From: Alphaproteobacteria bacterium
GTDB taxonomy: Bacteria; Pseudomonadota; Alphaproteobacteria; Micavibrionales; Micavibrionaceae
NCBI GenBank assembly: GCA_025451095.1
Contig: JANWLB010000107.1
Location: forward strand, 1 to 52,541
DNA length: 52,541 bases
Direction of reading: 5' to 3'
Below are positions 1-9,756 of this stretch, piece by piece. The notes under the pieces are model-generated. The model saw only the letters and a program-made list of their open reading frames with translations. It was not told where the DNA came from and ran no database searches. A program made the translations under genes and the position numbers. Numbering within the stretch: the first letter of the stretch is position 1; the number at the start of each line of letters is the position of its first letter.

Positions 1-894
1 ATCCGGCACCACGCTCCGCCAGTTTTTGATACGGTCGAGCGTTTTTTCCTGATTGGCCGGGCGGCGCATGGCCTTGAGCACCCGGGGCGAGGCATGCTGG
101 AACGGAATATCGAGATAGGGCAGGATTTTTCCTTCCGCCATTAGCGGCATGATCTCATCCACATGCGGATAGGGATACACGTAATGCAGACGGACCCAAA
201 CTCCCATCTCGCCCAGCGCGGCACAGAGGTCGTAGAAACGGGCTTTCACGCGGCCGGATTTCCAGGGACTCTCGGCGTATTTCAGATCGATGCCGTAAGC
301 GGAAGTGTCCTGAGAGATAACCAGAAGCTCTTTCACGCCGGCGGAGGCCAGTTTTTCAGCCTCAAACAGAACATGGTGCGCCGGGCGGCTGACCAGATCG
401 CCGCGCAGGGAAGGGATGATGCAGAAGCTGCAGCGATTGTTACAGCCCTCGGAAATCTTCAGATAGGCGTAATGACGAGGAGTGAGGCGCAGGCCCTGCT
501 CGGGGACCAGATCGACAAACGGGTCATGCACCGGCGGTACGGCCTGATGCACCGCCTCGACCACGGCTTCATACTGGTGCGGACCCGTGACGGCCAGGAC
601 CTTGGGGTGGACCCTGGTGATGCTTTCCGGCTCCGCTCCCATGCAGCCGGTGACAATCACCCGACCGTTTTCCTGAAGCGCGTCCCCGATGGCCGCCAGC
701 GATTCCTCCTTCGCGGAATCAAGGAAGCCGCAAGTGTTAACAATAACCACGTCGGCGCCCTCGTGCGTGGACGAGAAGCTGTATCCTTCAGAACGCAGCT
801 GGGTCATGATGCGCTCGGAATCAACCAGTGCCTTGGGGCAGCCGAGGCTGACCATGCCGATTTTGGGTGATTCTTTGAGGGCGCGCTGTGTCAT
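1..894 (-). CDS. rimO: Ribosomal protein S12 methylthiotransferase RimO (C-terminus cut off by window start)
   Basis: RimO is a radical-SAM enzyme that adds a methylthio group to the conserved aspartate of ribosomal protein S12. The first 298 residues are present. The N-terminal UPF0004 domain has the three cluster cysteines C19 (in LGCPK), C55 (in NTCGF) and C84 (in TGCMG). The radical-SAM motif CNNRCSFC follows at 151-158 (C151, C155, C158), then SQDTSAYG, which separates RimO from MiaB. The start is the ATG at 894; no clear ribosome binding site precedes it. The C-terminal part, including the TRAM domain, lies outside the window. Its substrate S12 is encoded in this same window at 49338-49721. 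Identification is very secure. Confidence 0.96.
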   Translation of the reverse strand, partial: MTQRALKESPKIGMVSLGCPKALVDSERIMTQLRSEGYSFSSTHEGADVVIVNTCGFLDSAKEESLAAIGDALQENGRVIVTGCMGAEPESITRVHPKVLAVTGPHQYEAVVEAVHQAVPPVHDPFVDLVPEQGLRLTPRHYAYLKISEGCNNRCSFCIIPSLRGDLVSRPAHHVLFEAEKLASAGVKELLVISQDTSAYGIDLKYAESPWKSGRVKARFYDLCAALGEMGVWVRLHYVYPYPHVDEIMPLMAEGKILPYLDIPFQHASPRVLKAMRRPANQEKTLDRIKNWRSVVPD

Positions 895-936
895 GGCCCA
901 CGGGTATACATAAAAGACGCCAAAAAGTCGAATATT

Positions 937-2259
937 TTAAAGGCCTGCCGTGATTTTTCCGGCGATAGCAGCAGCCTGCTCCCGCAATTCGGGCACGGCC
1001 ACCGTTTCCATGTCTTCGCCCAGCAACAGCGGCCCCAGCGCATGCAGCGTGTCGTCATCGGGGCGGCAAAGCCCGAGGCCCAGGGGTCCCGGCTTGATAT
1101 GTCCGGCGCGGGACAGGGCGGCCAGCACGGGGTTGTCGGCCAGCATCCGGCGATAGGCGGGCCCCGTGCAATTGATAACGCGCGTCGCCTTGAGTGTCTG
1201 CGTTATAGTGCTGCCGCGTGGACGAAAGGTCAGAGTGCCGTCCGGCAGCGCCTTTAGGACACGTCCCGCAAGCGTGCCGACTCGCCCCGTTTCCTCCAGC
1301 ATGTGCTTGATTTCAGGCGCCATGCGGTGGCGGTGAATGTTCCAGAAGGAGAGCAGATGACGCGACGCGCGATTTTTTTCGGATTCGGGAAGGGCGCGCC
1401 AGAGGGCGGCTGTGTGCGGGCGCAGACTGTTGATCACGGTGCGCCATTCGCCGGGCGGCGCGGCCTCAATCTGGTGGCGCACCTGCCGCAGGTAATTCAT
1501 GGGGGCGGGCCGGCCCTGAAGCGCGGGCAGGAAAGCGGGTGGCGGGCTGTAAGTGCTCTGGTCGCCGTGCACGGCGGGCCAGTGCCCATGCGGTGACACC
1601 GCCAGCAGGCGGCCTTTGAATCCATCCGCGAGCAGGCTTAAGGCCGCATCAGCCGCGGTCAGGCCGGTGCCGACAATGACGATCAGGCTCTCCTCCGGCA
1701 GGGCGCCGCTTTCGATCCGGCCATCCTGGTTCAGGCGCCAGTTCCAGAAGTCGGCGATGAAGACACCACTGCGCGGCCAGCCGAGGTCGGCAATCGGCGG
1801 GTTGCCCGTGGCCAGCACCAGGTGGCGGGCGGTGATGGTTTCTCCCGCTTCGTCCGTGACGTCCCAACCGGCCGCAGATTTCCTGGCATCCGCTATGCGC
1901 GCCGCCGTTTGCGTGATTTTTTCACCGGCAGCTTCGCGGGTCTGCTGATAAATGAAGTGTAGATATTCGCCATAGATCATGCGTGGCACGTAATCGCCTT
2001 CGCGAAACCGGCCGGCATGGTTTTCCTGAAGCCATAGCCAGAAATCGCTCTCGCGCCCGGCCCATGCGCCCATCCGTGCGGCCCGCACATTGAGAAGATG
2101 GTGCGGCTCCTTTGTCATGTAGGCGGTGCCGTAGCGCGGATGGTCCGGCGCAGCCCAGAAAATCCGCGGCGTGCGCGGTGAATCGCAGACGGCGTGGGCG
2201 GCGACCATCAGGCCGCTGAATCCGCCGCCGATAATGGCCATTTCAAAAGGAGCTCTCAT
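937..2259 (-). CDS. FAD/NAD(P)-binding protein (NAD_binding_9-like)
   Basis: A soluble flavoprotein-like protein of about 440 residues. The N-terminal dinucleotide-binding fold has MAIIGGGFSGL, and a second Rossmann-type motif VIVGTGLTAADAAL lies near the middle. A segment around VPRMIYGEYLHFIYQ and the late motif NCTGPAYRR are typical of the FAD-NAD(P)-binding family found next to amino-acid or siderophore hydroxylases and of unknown specific substrate. I chose the ATG at 2259 because AAGGGA lies just upstream and because that ATG overlaps the stop of the upstream gene as ATGA, implying translational coupling. A later ATG at 2241 is possible. Family assignment is good; the reaction cannot be named. 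Confidence 0.82.
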   Translation of the reverse strand: MRAPFEMAIIGGGFSGLMVAAHAVCDSPRTPRIFWAAPDHPRYGTAYMTKEPHHLLNVRAARMGAWAGRESDFWLWLQENHAGRFREGDYVPRMIYGEYLHFIYQQTREAAGEKITQTAARIADARKSAAGWDVTDEAGETITARHLVLATGNPPIADLGWPRSGVFIADFWNWRLNQDGRIESGALPEESLIVIVGTGLTAADAALSLLADGFKGRLLAVSPHGHWPAVHGDQSTYSPPPAFLPALQGRPAPMNYLRQVRHQIEAAPPGEWRTVINSLRPHTAALWRALPESEKNRASRHLLSFWNIHRHRMAPEIKHMLEETGRVGTLAGRVLKALPDGTLTFRPRGSTITQTLKATRVINCTGPAYRRMLADNPVLAALSRAGHIKPGPLGLGLCRPDDDTLHALGPLLLGEDMETVAVPELREQAAAIAGKITAGL

Positions 2260-2498
2260 TGTCCCTTTTTGTGCTTGTCGGCTTCGCACATGTTCAGACG
2301 CTGCTGCAATTCGTCATGCAACTGGTTGAACATGTTGCTGCCCGTGCGGGTGAAAAGGAACGGAAAAATCGCGTGGACAAAAACCACGAATGCTATGACA
2401 ACCAGCCTGCCGGCCATCTTGAGGGGAAACAGCATGTGCTCGAAATAACCTTCGCCAGCATGATGCAAGTGTCGTGTCATGAAAGAATCATTTTTCAT
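2256..2498 (-). CDS. Small DUF6356-family membrane protein
   Basis: An 80-residue protein with one clear membrane segment (VVIAFVVFVHAIFPFLF). The pattern HLHHAGEGYFEH, then the membrane helix, then FTRTGSNMFNQLH matches what I remember of the alphaproteobacterial DUF6356 family, whose function is unknown. It is first in a two-gene unit: its TGA overlaps the ATG of the FAD/NAD(P)-binding gene as ATGA. The start could be the Met at 2498 or at 2480; neither has a strong ribosome binding site. Confidence 0.75.
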   Translation of the reverse strand: MKNDSFMTRHLHHAGEGYFEHMLFPLKMAGRLVVIAFVVFVHAIFPFLFTRTGSNMFNQLHDELQQRLNMCEADKHKKGQ

Positions 2499-2616
2499 GG
2501 CTTCAGTATATATAAAGAAAGGCGGATGTCATATTGGGAGGCGGGAAAGGCGGCAGGGCCAAGATTGACGGGCGGGCTGCCGGTTTCTATAGTTGTAAAA
2601 TCATCGGCAGGAAAAC

Positions 2617-3408
2617 ATGATTCAGGGTCTTAAGGAAAAAACGGCACTCATTACGGGCTCCACCAGCGGCATAGGGCTGGGTATTGCGCAGGCGCTGGCG
2701 GCATCGGGCGCGAATGTCGTTATGAACGGTCTCGGCAATGCGGGCGATATTGAAAAAATCAGGACAGGAATTGAAAAAGATCACGGCGTCCGTGCCCTTT
2801 ATCATGACGCCGACATGACGAAGCCGGCGCAGATCCGTGACATGTGTACCAAGGCGGCCAGCATTTTCGGCGCCGTCGACATACTCGTCAATAATGCGGG
2901 CATCCAGTTCGTCAGTCCGATCCAGGATTTCCCCGAAGACAAATGGAACGCCATACTGTCCATCAACCTCACGTCCGCCTTTCATACGATCAAGGGCTGT
3001 GTCGGGGGCATGCGCAGCAAAGGCTGGGGCCGTATTATAAATGTGGCGTCGGCGCACGGCCTGGTGGCTTCGCCGTTCAAAAGCGCCTATATCGCGGCAA
3101 AGCACGGCCTTGTCGGCCTTACCAAGACTGTGGCGCTGGAGACGGCGAAGGACCGGATAACCTGTAATGCCATATGTCCCGGCTATGTCCTGACGCCGCT
3201 GGTCGAAGGCCAGATACGGGACCAGGCGAAGGCGCACAACCTGCCGGAAAAGGAAGTGGTCGAGAAAATCATGCTCGATCCGCAACCGACGAAAAAATTC
3301 GTGCAGATTGATGACGTGGCAGCGATGGCGGTTTTTCTGTGCAGCGACGCGGCGCAGGGAATAACAGGGACGGCGCTGCCTATCGACGGCGGCTGGACGG
3401 CCCGCTGA
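2617..3408 (+). CDS. bdhA: 3-hydroxybutyrate dehydrogenase (SDR family)
   Basis: This enzyme oxidises D-3-hydroxybutyrate to acetoacetate with NAD. The 263 residues show the classical short-chain dehydrogenase layout: TGSTSGIG cofactor loop at 13-20, NNAG at 92-95, and the catalytic triad S145, Y158 and K162 (in SAYIAAKHG). The CPGYVLTPLVE segment and the C-terminus IDGGWTAR are characteristic of bacterial 3-hydroxybutyrate dehydrogenases rather than of other SDRs. AGGA sits 5 bases upstream of the ATG. It is a single gene facing the convergent SRAP gene. Acetoacetyl-CoA synthetase at 25979-27967 would use its product, which suggests ketone-body or polyhydroxybutyrate use. Confidence 0.93.
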   Translation: MIQGLKEKTALITGSTSGIGLGIAQALAASGANVVMNGLGNAGDIEKIRTGIEKDHGVRALYHDADMTKPAQIRDMCTKAASIFGAVDILVNNAGIQFVSPIQDFPEDKWNAILSINLTSAFHTIKGCVGGMRSKGWGRIINVASAHGLVASPFKSAYIAAKHGLVGLTKTVALETAKDRITCNAICPGYVLTPLVEGQIRDQAKAHNLPEKEVVEKIMLDPQPTKKFVQIDDVAAMAVFLCSDAAQGITGTALPIDGGWTAR

Positions 3409-3431
3409 ACGGATTCTTTATCAGCTGTCTC

Positions 3432-4097
3432 TCATAAGGGCAGGGCCAGCGCTGGCGGCGCGCCTTCGCCCGGCACAATCATATTTTCAGAGTCGTTTCT
3501 CACATCATTGACGGCCTTACCGACTGGATAAAAATCCAGCTCATCGCTGCGCGCGGCCGCGATCAGGCGCAGTGCTTCCGCCTCATCGGCGGCAAACCAT
3601 TCCGCCGCCTGCCCGGGATAAAGAATGACAGGTGTGCGGTGGTGCAGGCCGGCCACGGGATTATCTGCATCCTTGGTCAGGATCGTGAAGGTAACAATAT
3701 CACCGGTTTTTGCCCAGAGGCCGGCAAAAGCCAGAACGTCATGGGCGGGATGTCGAATATAGTAAGGCTGTTTTCCGCCCGCTTCCTCTTTCCACTCATA
3801 AAAGCCAGACGCGGGAATCAGACAGCGGCGGCGCATCCATGCCTCGCGGAAGGCGGGTTTTACCATAGCTGTTTCCGACCGGGCGTTAATCATTTTGGCC
3901 GCCAGCGTTCTGTCATCAGGGGCTGCCCAGGGCGGTAACAGGCCCCAGCGGGCCAATCCCATGCGATCCCTAATGATGGCGGGAACGGTTTGCAGCGGCG
4001 CTGCGTTGTAGCGCGGCGTGAAATCAACCAGATTTCCGGTGCCGAACAGGTCTTTTAGTTTATGTGGCGGTGCAAAAACCGCATACCGTCCGCACAT
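3432..4097 (-). CDS. yedK: SRAP-domain abasic-site DNA-protein crosslink protein (YedK/HMCES family)
   Basis: SRAP proteins trap abasic sites in single-stranded DNA by a thiazolidine bond to the N-terminal cysteine that is exposed once Met is removed. Here the protein begins MCGRY, so C2 is in place. The other active-site residues can be seen: N71 (in NARSET), E101 (in SGFYEWK) and H152 (in LHHRTPVIL). PRYNAAP at 28-34 is also conserved. The 221-residue length is normal. The gene is divergent from the NAD-glutamate dehydrogenase gene across about 110 bases. No LexA-type operator was recognised. Confidence 0.94.
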   Translation of the reverse strand: MCGRYAVFAPPHKLKDLFGTGNLVDFTPRYNAAPLQTVPAIIRDRMGLARWGLLPPWAAPDDRTLAAKMINARSETAMVKPAFREAWMRRRCLIPASGFYEWKEEAGGKQPYYIRHPAHDVLAFAGLWAKTGDIVTFTILTKDADNPVAGLHHRTPVILYPGQAAEWFAADEAEALRLIAAARSDELDFYPVGKAVNDVRNDSENMIVPGEGAPPALALPL

Positions 4098-4209
4098 TTC
4101 TTCAGCTCTGATATTGGCTTGTTATTGGCATGGTTTCGTCTTACCCTTGAGATGCCGTGTCAGACTATCTCAAAGCAACACTCACGTAAGCCCTAAATTT
4201 CAAAGAACC

Positions 4210-7200
4210 ATGAGCAAAGATCCGATTAAAGAAGCGCAGAAACACCTGCCCTCTAAAGCGCCCGCTGCACTGAAGAAATTCCTTCGCGATTTTTATGCGC
4301 GTGTGCCTGAAGAAGATCTCCGGATGATGGAGCCGGCGCTGATCGCGAAGACCGCGCAGATCCACTGGGATTTGAGCAGGAAGCGCCGCAGCGGCGGCGC
4401 AGCGATCAGCATTTATACAACGCAGCTTGATAAGAACCGCCCCGGTGCGGGCCATACGGTCATCGATCTGGTCAATGACGACATGGCGTTTCTGGTTGAT
4501 TCGGTTGCGGCGGAAATTCGCCGTCACCGGAAGCTGATCCGCCTTCTTTTGCACCCGATTATGCAGGTTCGTACCGGCTCTGGCGGCAAGGTCACGGGCG
4601 TTTCCGCCGAAGGCAAAAAAACCGGACGTCCGCAATCTCATATGCATATCGAAATCCAGGGCGCGCTAACCAAAAGCCAGATACCTCAGCTGGAGCGTGA
4701 TTTGCGTCAGGTGCTTAAGGACGTCGAATACGCCACCAGCGACTGGCTGAAAATACGCGAAAAGCTGCGCACGGCACAGGAAGCCCTGGCCTCTGCGCCG
4801 GGCAAATACAGCAAAAGCGACATCGAGGAGTACACCAATTTTCTCGATTACATGTATAAGGATAATTTCACCCTTCTTGGTTTTCGTGAATATAAATTCG
4901 CCGAAGACGCGAAGGGTAAAATCAAAAGCCAGATAATTCCCAGCTCAAGTCTCGGCCTTTTGCATGACGACATGAAGCCTGTTTACATCGCCGAGCGCCA
5001 AAAAAGTCTGCCGCAGGATTTGCAGCGGCTGCGCCGTGACCTGCCGCCTCTGTCCGTCTCCAAGGTTAACAAGCGCTCGACCGTGCACAGACCGGTGCCC
5101 CTTGATGCTGTGGCGGTCAAAAAATACGACAAGAAAACCGGCAAGGTCGTGGGCGAGTATCTTTTTATTGGATTGTTCACCTCGGTCACCTATTCGCGAA
5201 GTATCCAGGACATCCCGCTGCTGCGTCACAAGGCTGAATCGGTTATGACACGTTCCGGCTTCAAGCCGGGCAGCCACAATTTCAAGGCGTTGCGGCATAT
5301 CCTTGAAAAATATCCGCGTGACGAACTGTTTCAGACGAGCGTCGATGGTTTGCTGAAGACAGCGCTTAGCATTCTGCGTCTGCAGGAACGTCAAAGAATC
5401 GCACTTTATATGCGCAAGGACCCTTTTCGCCGCCATATATCGTGCCTCGTTTACGTGCCGCGCGACCGCTACGATGCCCGCCTGCGCATAACGATCCAGA
5501 AGATACTGGAAGAAGAGCTGCAGGGCGCGTGTTCTGACATACACACCAACCTCGATGATTCCGTTTTGGCGCGCGTTCTCTACGTCGTTGAAATCAGCCA
5601 GAGCAAGCCGCCGCGTTTTGATCTTTCCTGGATCGAATCGAGACTGGAAGAGGCCGGGCGTCTGTGGGGCGAAAAACTGGCCGAAGCACTTCTGGGCGCG
5701 CATGTGCCGGAAAAAGACATACCCGAGGTCGTGCATCGTTATGGCGACGCTTTTCCTGCCGGGTATCGCGATGCCTATCTGCCCAAGCGGGCGGTTTATG
5801 ACATTCAGAAGATTGAGCAGGCCGTGGCCAGCAACGGGCTGGCGCTGGATCTCTACAGGGACAAGGAGTGCAGCGCACAGCAGATGCGCCTTAAAATTTA
5901 CAGCAAGGGCGCGCCGATCATACTGTCTGATGTTTTGCCGGTTCTTGAGAATATGGGACTGCAGGTGCTTTCCGAGCTTCCCTTCGAGGTGGGGCCGGAA
6001 GGGCTCGACGGTGCGGTCTGGATTCATGACTTCATGATGGCGACCAAGGCTTCCTGCACACAGGCGCAGATCGATGCGCGCAAGCCCGCTTTCGAGGAGG
6101 CTTTTCTTAAGATCTGGCAGAACGAGATGGAGAATGACAGTCTGAATCATCTCGTTCTCGGCGCCGGTATGAACTGGCGCGACATCATGATTTTAAGGAC
6201 ATATGTGCGCTATCTGCGTCAGGCGCGCAGCACCTTCAGCACAGCGTTTGTCGAGCGGTGCCTCCACCATAATGCCATCATTGCCGGCCACGCTGTGGCG
6301 CTGTTCAAGGCGCTGCTCGATCCGGGGCCGCAGGGCAAGTCATCGGCCCGGGCCTCGTCAATCCGCTCCGCGATCGATCGCGCGCTCGACAAAGTTCTGT
6401 CACTCGAGGAAGACCGTGCCCTGCGCAGCATTATCGGCATGATCAGCGCAACATTGCGCACCAATTTCTTCCAGCCGGACGCGCAGGGAAATCTGAAAAC
6501 CTATCTGTCAATCAAGCTCGACAGCCATATGGTTGCGGACCTGCCTGATCCAAAACCGTATCGTGAGATTTTCGTCTATTCGCCGCGCGTTGAGGCCATA
6601 CATCTGCGCGGCGACGTGATTGCCCGCGGCGGCATACGCTGGTCCGACCGGTTCGAGGATTTCCGGACGGAAGTTCTGGGGCTGATGAAGGCGCAGCAGG
6701 TAAAAAATTCGCTCATCGTGCCAATGGGTGCCAAGGGCGGATTCGTCGTTAAAAAACCGCCTTCAGCCGGTGGCCGTGCCGCCTATCTGCAAGAGGGAAT
6801 AGAGTGCTATAAGATTTTTGTACGCGGACTTCTCGACATTACCGACAACCGCAAGGGGAAGCGGCTCATTCCGCCGGCCCATGTCATCCGGCGTGACGGC
6901 GACGATCCGTATCTTGTGGTGGCGGCCGATAAAGGCACGGCCACGTTCTCGGATATCGCCAACGGCCTGTCGGCGGAATATGGGTTTTGGCTGGGGGATG
7001 CCTTTGCCTCCGGCGGCTCGGCCGGATACGACCATAAGAAAATGGGTATAACGGCGCGCGGTGCGTGGGAATCGGTCAAGCGCCATTTCCGCGAGCTGGG
7101 CCATAACACCCAGACTCATCCTTTTGATATCGTTGGCGTCGGCGATATGGGCGGCGATGTCTTCGGTAATGGCATGATCCTGTCGGAAAAAATCCGGCTG

Positions 7201-9039
7201 ATCGGCGCTTTCAACCACGCGCATATTTTCTGCGATCCTGATCCCGATCCCGCTTCCACTTTCCGTGAAAGAAAGCGCCTGTTTGACGCCGTCAAAGGCT
7301 GGGACGAGTACAATACGAAATATTTGTCCAAAGGCGGGCGTATATACTCGCGCAGCGACAAGAGCCTTCTTCTGACGCCGGAAATTCGCAAGCGGTTTGA
7401 GATCGACCGCGACCGTGTAACGCCGGCGGAGCTGATCCAGGCGCTTCTGCGCGCGCGGACGGATATGCTCTGGTTCGGCGGCATCGGGACTTATATCAAA
7501 TCCTCTCTGGAAACGCATGCCGATGTCGGTGACAAGACCAATGATTCCTTGCGCGTCAGCGCACCCGAAGTGCGCGCGCGCGTTATCGGCGAGGGCGCCA
7601 ATCTGGCGCTCACCCAAAGCGCGCGGATCGAGATGGCGGCAGCCGGCATAAAGCTCAATGCCGATTTCATCGATAATTCCGGCGGCGTGAACTCCTCGGA
7701 TCTGGAGGTCAACATCAAGATTCTGCTCAGCGAAGTCATGTCCAGTCCGAAGAGTAAAATGACTTTGGCGGGGCGAAACGCGCTGCTCAGCCGCATGACC
7801 GGCGAGGTTGCGCAGCTGGTGCTGCGCAACAGTTATCAGCAGGTCCAGGGCATCAGTCTGATGGAGCTGCGCGCACCTGAAAATCTGCCGATTCATTCCG
7901 CCCTGATCGATGATCTTGAGCGCCGCCACGGCATAAGCCGCAGGCTGGAAAAGCTGCCCTCTGCCGAGGAGATCGAGCTGCGTCTGCGCGCCGGCAAGGG
8001 CCTGACGAGGCCGGAACTGTGCATTCTGCAGGCGCACGCAAAGATTATTTTCGCCAAGGATATATTGAAAAGCGACCTTCCTGACATGCCGGAAATGGAA
8101 AGAAGGTGGCTGTGCAGCTATTTCCCGCGGCCGCTGCAGGAAAAATATGCGGCAGAGATACGATCCCATCGCCTGCGGCGCGAAATCATTGCAACGACTC
8201 TTTCAACCAGCATGATCAACCGCATGGGCGCTACTTTCGTCAAGGAGATGGAAGACAAGACGGGCGCCTCCTGTGCGGATGTGGCCAAAGCGTTTCTGAT
8301 TGTGCGCGAGGCGTTCAACTTAAGCCGTTTGTGGGAGCGGATCGAGGCGCTGGACGGCCGCGTGCCCGCCGATATTCAGCTCAGGGCCATGCGCGAAATA
8401 GCCCGCATGGCGGAGCGCGAAACGATCTGGTTTTTAACCAAGCTGGGACGGCCGCTGAATGTTGACAGCGATATCAGGACGTTTGGCGAAAAGATCGGGT
8501 CGCTTTACCTCTGCCTTGATTCTGTGGTGACGGAAGATCTTGCGCAGGCGATAGAGCAGCGCCGGAAAATCGGTATGGACGAAGGACTGCCGCACGACCT
8601 GGCACATCAGGTGGCGCTGATATCGCCGCTGGGCGCGGCCTGCGATATCATCCGCGCCAGCCTGGACCAGCGCGCGGATATCACGGGCGCCGCACGCATC
8701 TATTTTGAACTGGGTGACCGGTTCCATCTGCACTGGCTGCGCCAGCAGGCGCGATTCTTGCCCGCCAGCACGAAATGGGCCTCGGACGCGCAGGATAGCG
8801 TGATCGAACAGCTTTACGCGAGCCAGGCCGGGCTGACCTCGCATATATTGCGGGACATGAAAGGCGCGGTTGGCGGAAAAAAACGGGGGGCGGATATCGT
8901 CTCCACGTGGGTTTCCAATTACGCACCGCAGGCGGCGCAATTTGAAGTCATGCTGGCGGATATGCGCCGTGGCGGAACAATTGATCTGCCGATGCTGATC
9001 ATTGTCGGACAGCGCCTGCGCCAGATTTACGGCGGTTAA
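4210..9039 (+). CDS. NAD-specific glutamate dehydrogenase, large ~180-kDa class
   Basis: This enzyme deaminates L-glutamate to 2-oxoglutarate with NAD and is normally catabolic. From the ATG at 4210 it has 1,609 residues, matching the 1,600-residue class. The N-terminal half holds the ACT-like regulatory domains. The catalytic core starts near residue 806 with RGGIRWSDRFEDF and includes PMGAKGGFVVKK. The NAD fold follows near residue 976 with GVGDMGGDVFGNG, and IGEGANLALTQ and IDNSGGVNSSDLE come later. The frame stays open upstream to 4018, but that stretch overlaps the divergent SRAP gene and lacks family similarity, so MSKDPIKEAQ is taken as the start. No strong ribosome binding site is visible. 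Confidence 0.95.
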   Translation: MSKDPIKEAQKHLPSKAPAALKKFLRDFYARVPEEDLRMMEPALIAKTAQIHWDLSRKRRSGGAAISIYTTQLDKNRPGAGHTVIDLVNDDMAFLVDSVAAEIRRHRKLIRLLLHPIMQVRTGSGGKVTGVSAEGKKTGRPQSHMHIEIQGALTKSQIPQLERDLRQVLKDVEYATSDWLKIREKLRTAQEALASAPGKYSKSDIEEYTNFLDYMYKDNFTLLGFREYKFAEDAKGKIKSQIIPSSSLGLLHDDMKPVYIAERQKSLPQDLQRLRRDLPPLSVSKVNKRSTVHRPVPLDAVAVKKYDKKTGKVVGEYLFIGLFTSVTYSRSIQDIPLLRHKAESVMTRSGFKPGSHNFKALRHILEKYPRDELFQTSVDGLLKTALSILRLQERQRIALYMRKDPFRRHISCLVYVPRDRYDARLRITIQKILEEELQGACSDIHTNLDDSVLARVLYVVEISQSKPPRFDLSWIESRLEEAGRLWGEKLAEALLGAHVPEKDIPEVVHRYGDAFPAGYRDAYLPKRAVYDIQKIEQAVASNGLALDLYRDKECSAQQMRLKIYSKGAPIILSDVLPVLENMGLQVLSELPFEVGPEGLDGAVWIHDFMMATKASCTQAQIDARKPAFEEAFLKIWQNEMENDSLNHLVLGAGMNWRDIMILRTYVRYLRQARSTFSTAFVERCLHHNAIIAGHAVALFKALLDPGPQGKSSARASSIRSAIDRALDKVLSLEEDRALRSIIGMISATLRTNFFQPDAQGNLKTYLSIKLDSHMVADLPDPKPYREIFVYSPRVEAIHLRGDVIARGGIRWSDRFEDFRTEVLGLMKAQQVKNSLIVPMGAKGGFVVKKPPSAGGRAAYLQEGIECYKIFVRGLLDITDNRKGKRLIPPAHVIRRDGDDPYLVVAADKGTATFSDIANGLSAEYGFWLGDAFASGGSAGYDHKKMGITARGAWESVKRHFRELGHNTQTHPFDIVGVGDMGGDVFGNGMILSEKIRLIGAFNHAHIFCDPDPDPASTFRERKRLFDAVKGWDEYNTKYLSKGGRIYSRSDKSLLLTPEIRKRFEIDRDRVTPAELIQALLRARTDMLWFGGIGTYIKSSLETHADVGDKTNDSLRVSAPEVRARVIGEGANLALTQSARIEMAAAGIKLNADFIDNSGGVNSSDLEVNIKILLSEVMSSPKSKMTLAGRNALLSRMTGEVAQLVLRNSYQQVQGISLMELRAPENLPIHSALIDDLERRHGISRRLEKLPSAEEIELRLRAGKGLTRPELCILQAHAKIIFAKDILKSDLPDMPEMERRWLCSYFPRPLQEKYAAEIRSHRLRREIIATTLSTSMINRMGATFVKEMEDKTGASCADVAKAFLIVREAFNLSRLWERIEALDGRVPADIQLRAMREIARMAERETIWFLTKLGRPLNVDSDIRTFGEKIGSLYLCLDSVVTEDLAQAIEQRRKIGMDEGLPHDLAHQVALISPLGAACDIIRASLDQRADITGAARIYFELGDRFHLHWLRQQARFLPASTKWASDAQDSVIEQLYASQAGLTSHILRDMKGAVGGKKRGADIVSTWVSNYAPQAAQFEVMLADMRRGGTIDLPMLIIVGQRLRQIYGG

Positions 9040-9046
9040 ATAGAAA

Positions 9047-9652
9047 TCAGGCGAATGCAGGAACCGGGGCCGGCAGTGCGTGCGTGGTCACGATGCGGCC
9101 TGCGGGTTTCGTTGCCGCAGCCACCGCCCGCGCCAGTGCGCCTTCCGGTTCCCTGACTGACACATGCGCCTCGACAAGCGTTTTGCTGGAGTCCTGGCGC
9201 AGGGCGCCCAGAAACGCGCGCAGCAAAGGCAGATCCTGTTTGGTGATCATCTCGTGCTGTTCGGCGGCGCTTTTGCCGGCGAACATGAGATTGATCTCGG
9301 ATGAGCGCGGCATGATTGACAAGTAGAAATCGGCGGATTTCCTGAGATCGTTCAGCTCGTCAACGGCCTTTGCGGCTTCGTGTGGGGCCATAATACTGGC
9401 ATGCGCGAAGGATTCGAGCAGCCGGTCGATTTTTTCCGCGAGCGTAACGCCCGTTTCAAGGCGATCGCACGGCTCTTTGCGCCGGATTTCCTGCTGGATG
9501 CGGGTATAGCCGGCCGGCTGGTAGACGACGGTGATATCCAGGTGACGGCGGCTTTCGTCCAGCACGCGGGCGCGCGCCTCGGCCGCCTGTGTGATGAAAT
9601 CGGCCACGCGTCTGTAGAAAATATCGCTTAAGGCTGTCCCGATGATCTGCAT
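9047..9652 (-). CDS. Conserved-looking protein of unknown function
   Basis: I do not recognise this protein of about 201 residues. It is soluble, Ala/Glu/Arg-rich and probably mostly helical. It has no signal peptide, membrane helix or Cys/His metal motif. Segments such as VTLAEKIDRLLESFAHASIM and EMITKQDLPLLRAFLGALRQ look amphipathic. The ATG at 9652 is preferred because AGGGA lies 5 bases upstream; the same frame extends to an ATG at 9691 with a weaker site. It converges on the glutamate dehydrogenase gene with a 7-base gap and lies downstream of ubiA on the same strand. Confidence 0.7.
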   Translation of the reverse strand: MQIIGTALSDIFYRRVADFITQAAEARARVLDESRRHLDITVVYQPAGYTRIQQEIRRKEPCDRLETGVTLAEKIDRLLESFAHASIMAPHEAAKAVDELNDLRKSADFYLSIMPRSSEINLMFAGKSAAEQHEMITKQDLPLLRAFLGALRQDSSKTLVEAHVSVREPEGALARAVAAATKPAGRIVTTHALPAPVPAFA

Positions 9653-9756
9653 GTTCCCTGTCCGGCAATCTTGTCGTTGCTCTTTTTGCATCAGACCACC
9701 GGGCAGGGTGTTTTGTCAATAAAATCCCGGAAAATTAGGTTCTGTAGGAGGGCTTT

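Noticed and set aside
4018-4209. N-terminal extension of glutamate dehydrogenase
   Set aside because: The frame is open, but it overlaps the divergent SRAP gene and has Cys/Trp-rich non-family sequence; the ATG at 4210 gives the normal length.
6763-8169. Long open frame opposite the glutamate dehydrogenase gene
   Set aside because: No recognisable domain, and it is fully contained in a secure gene.
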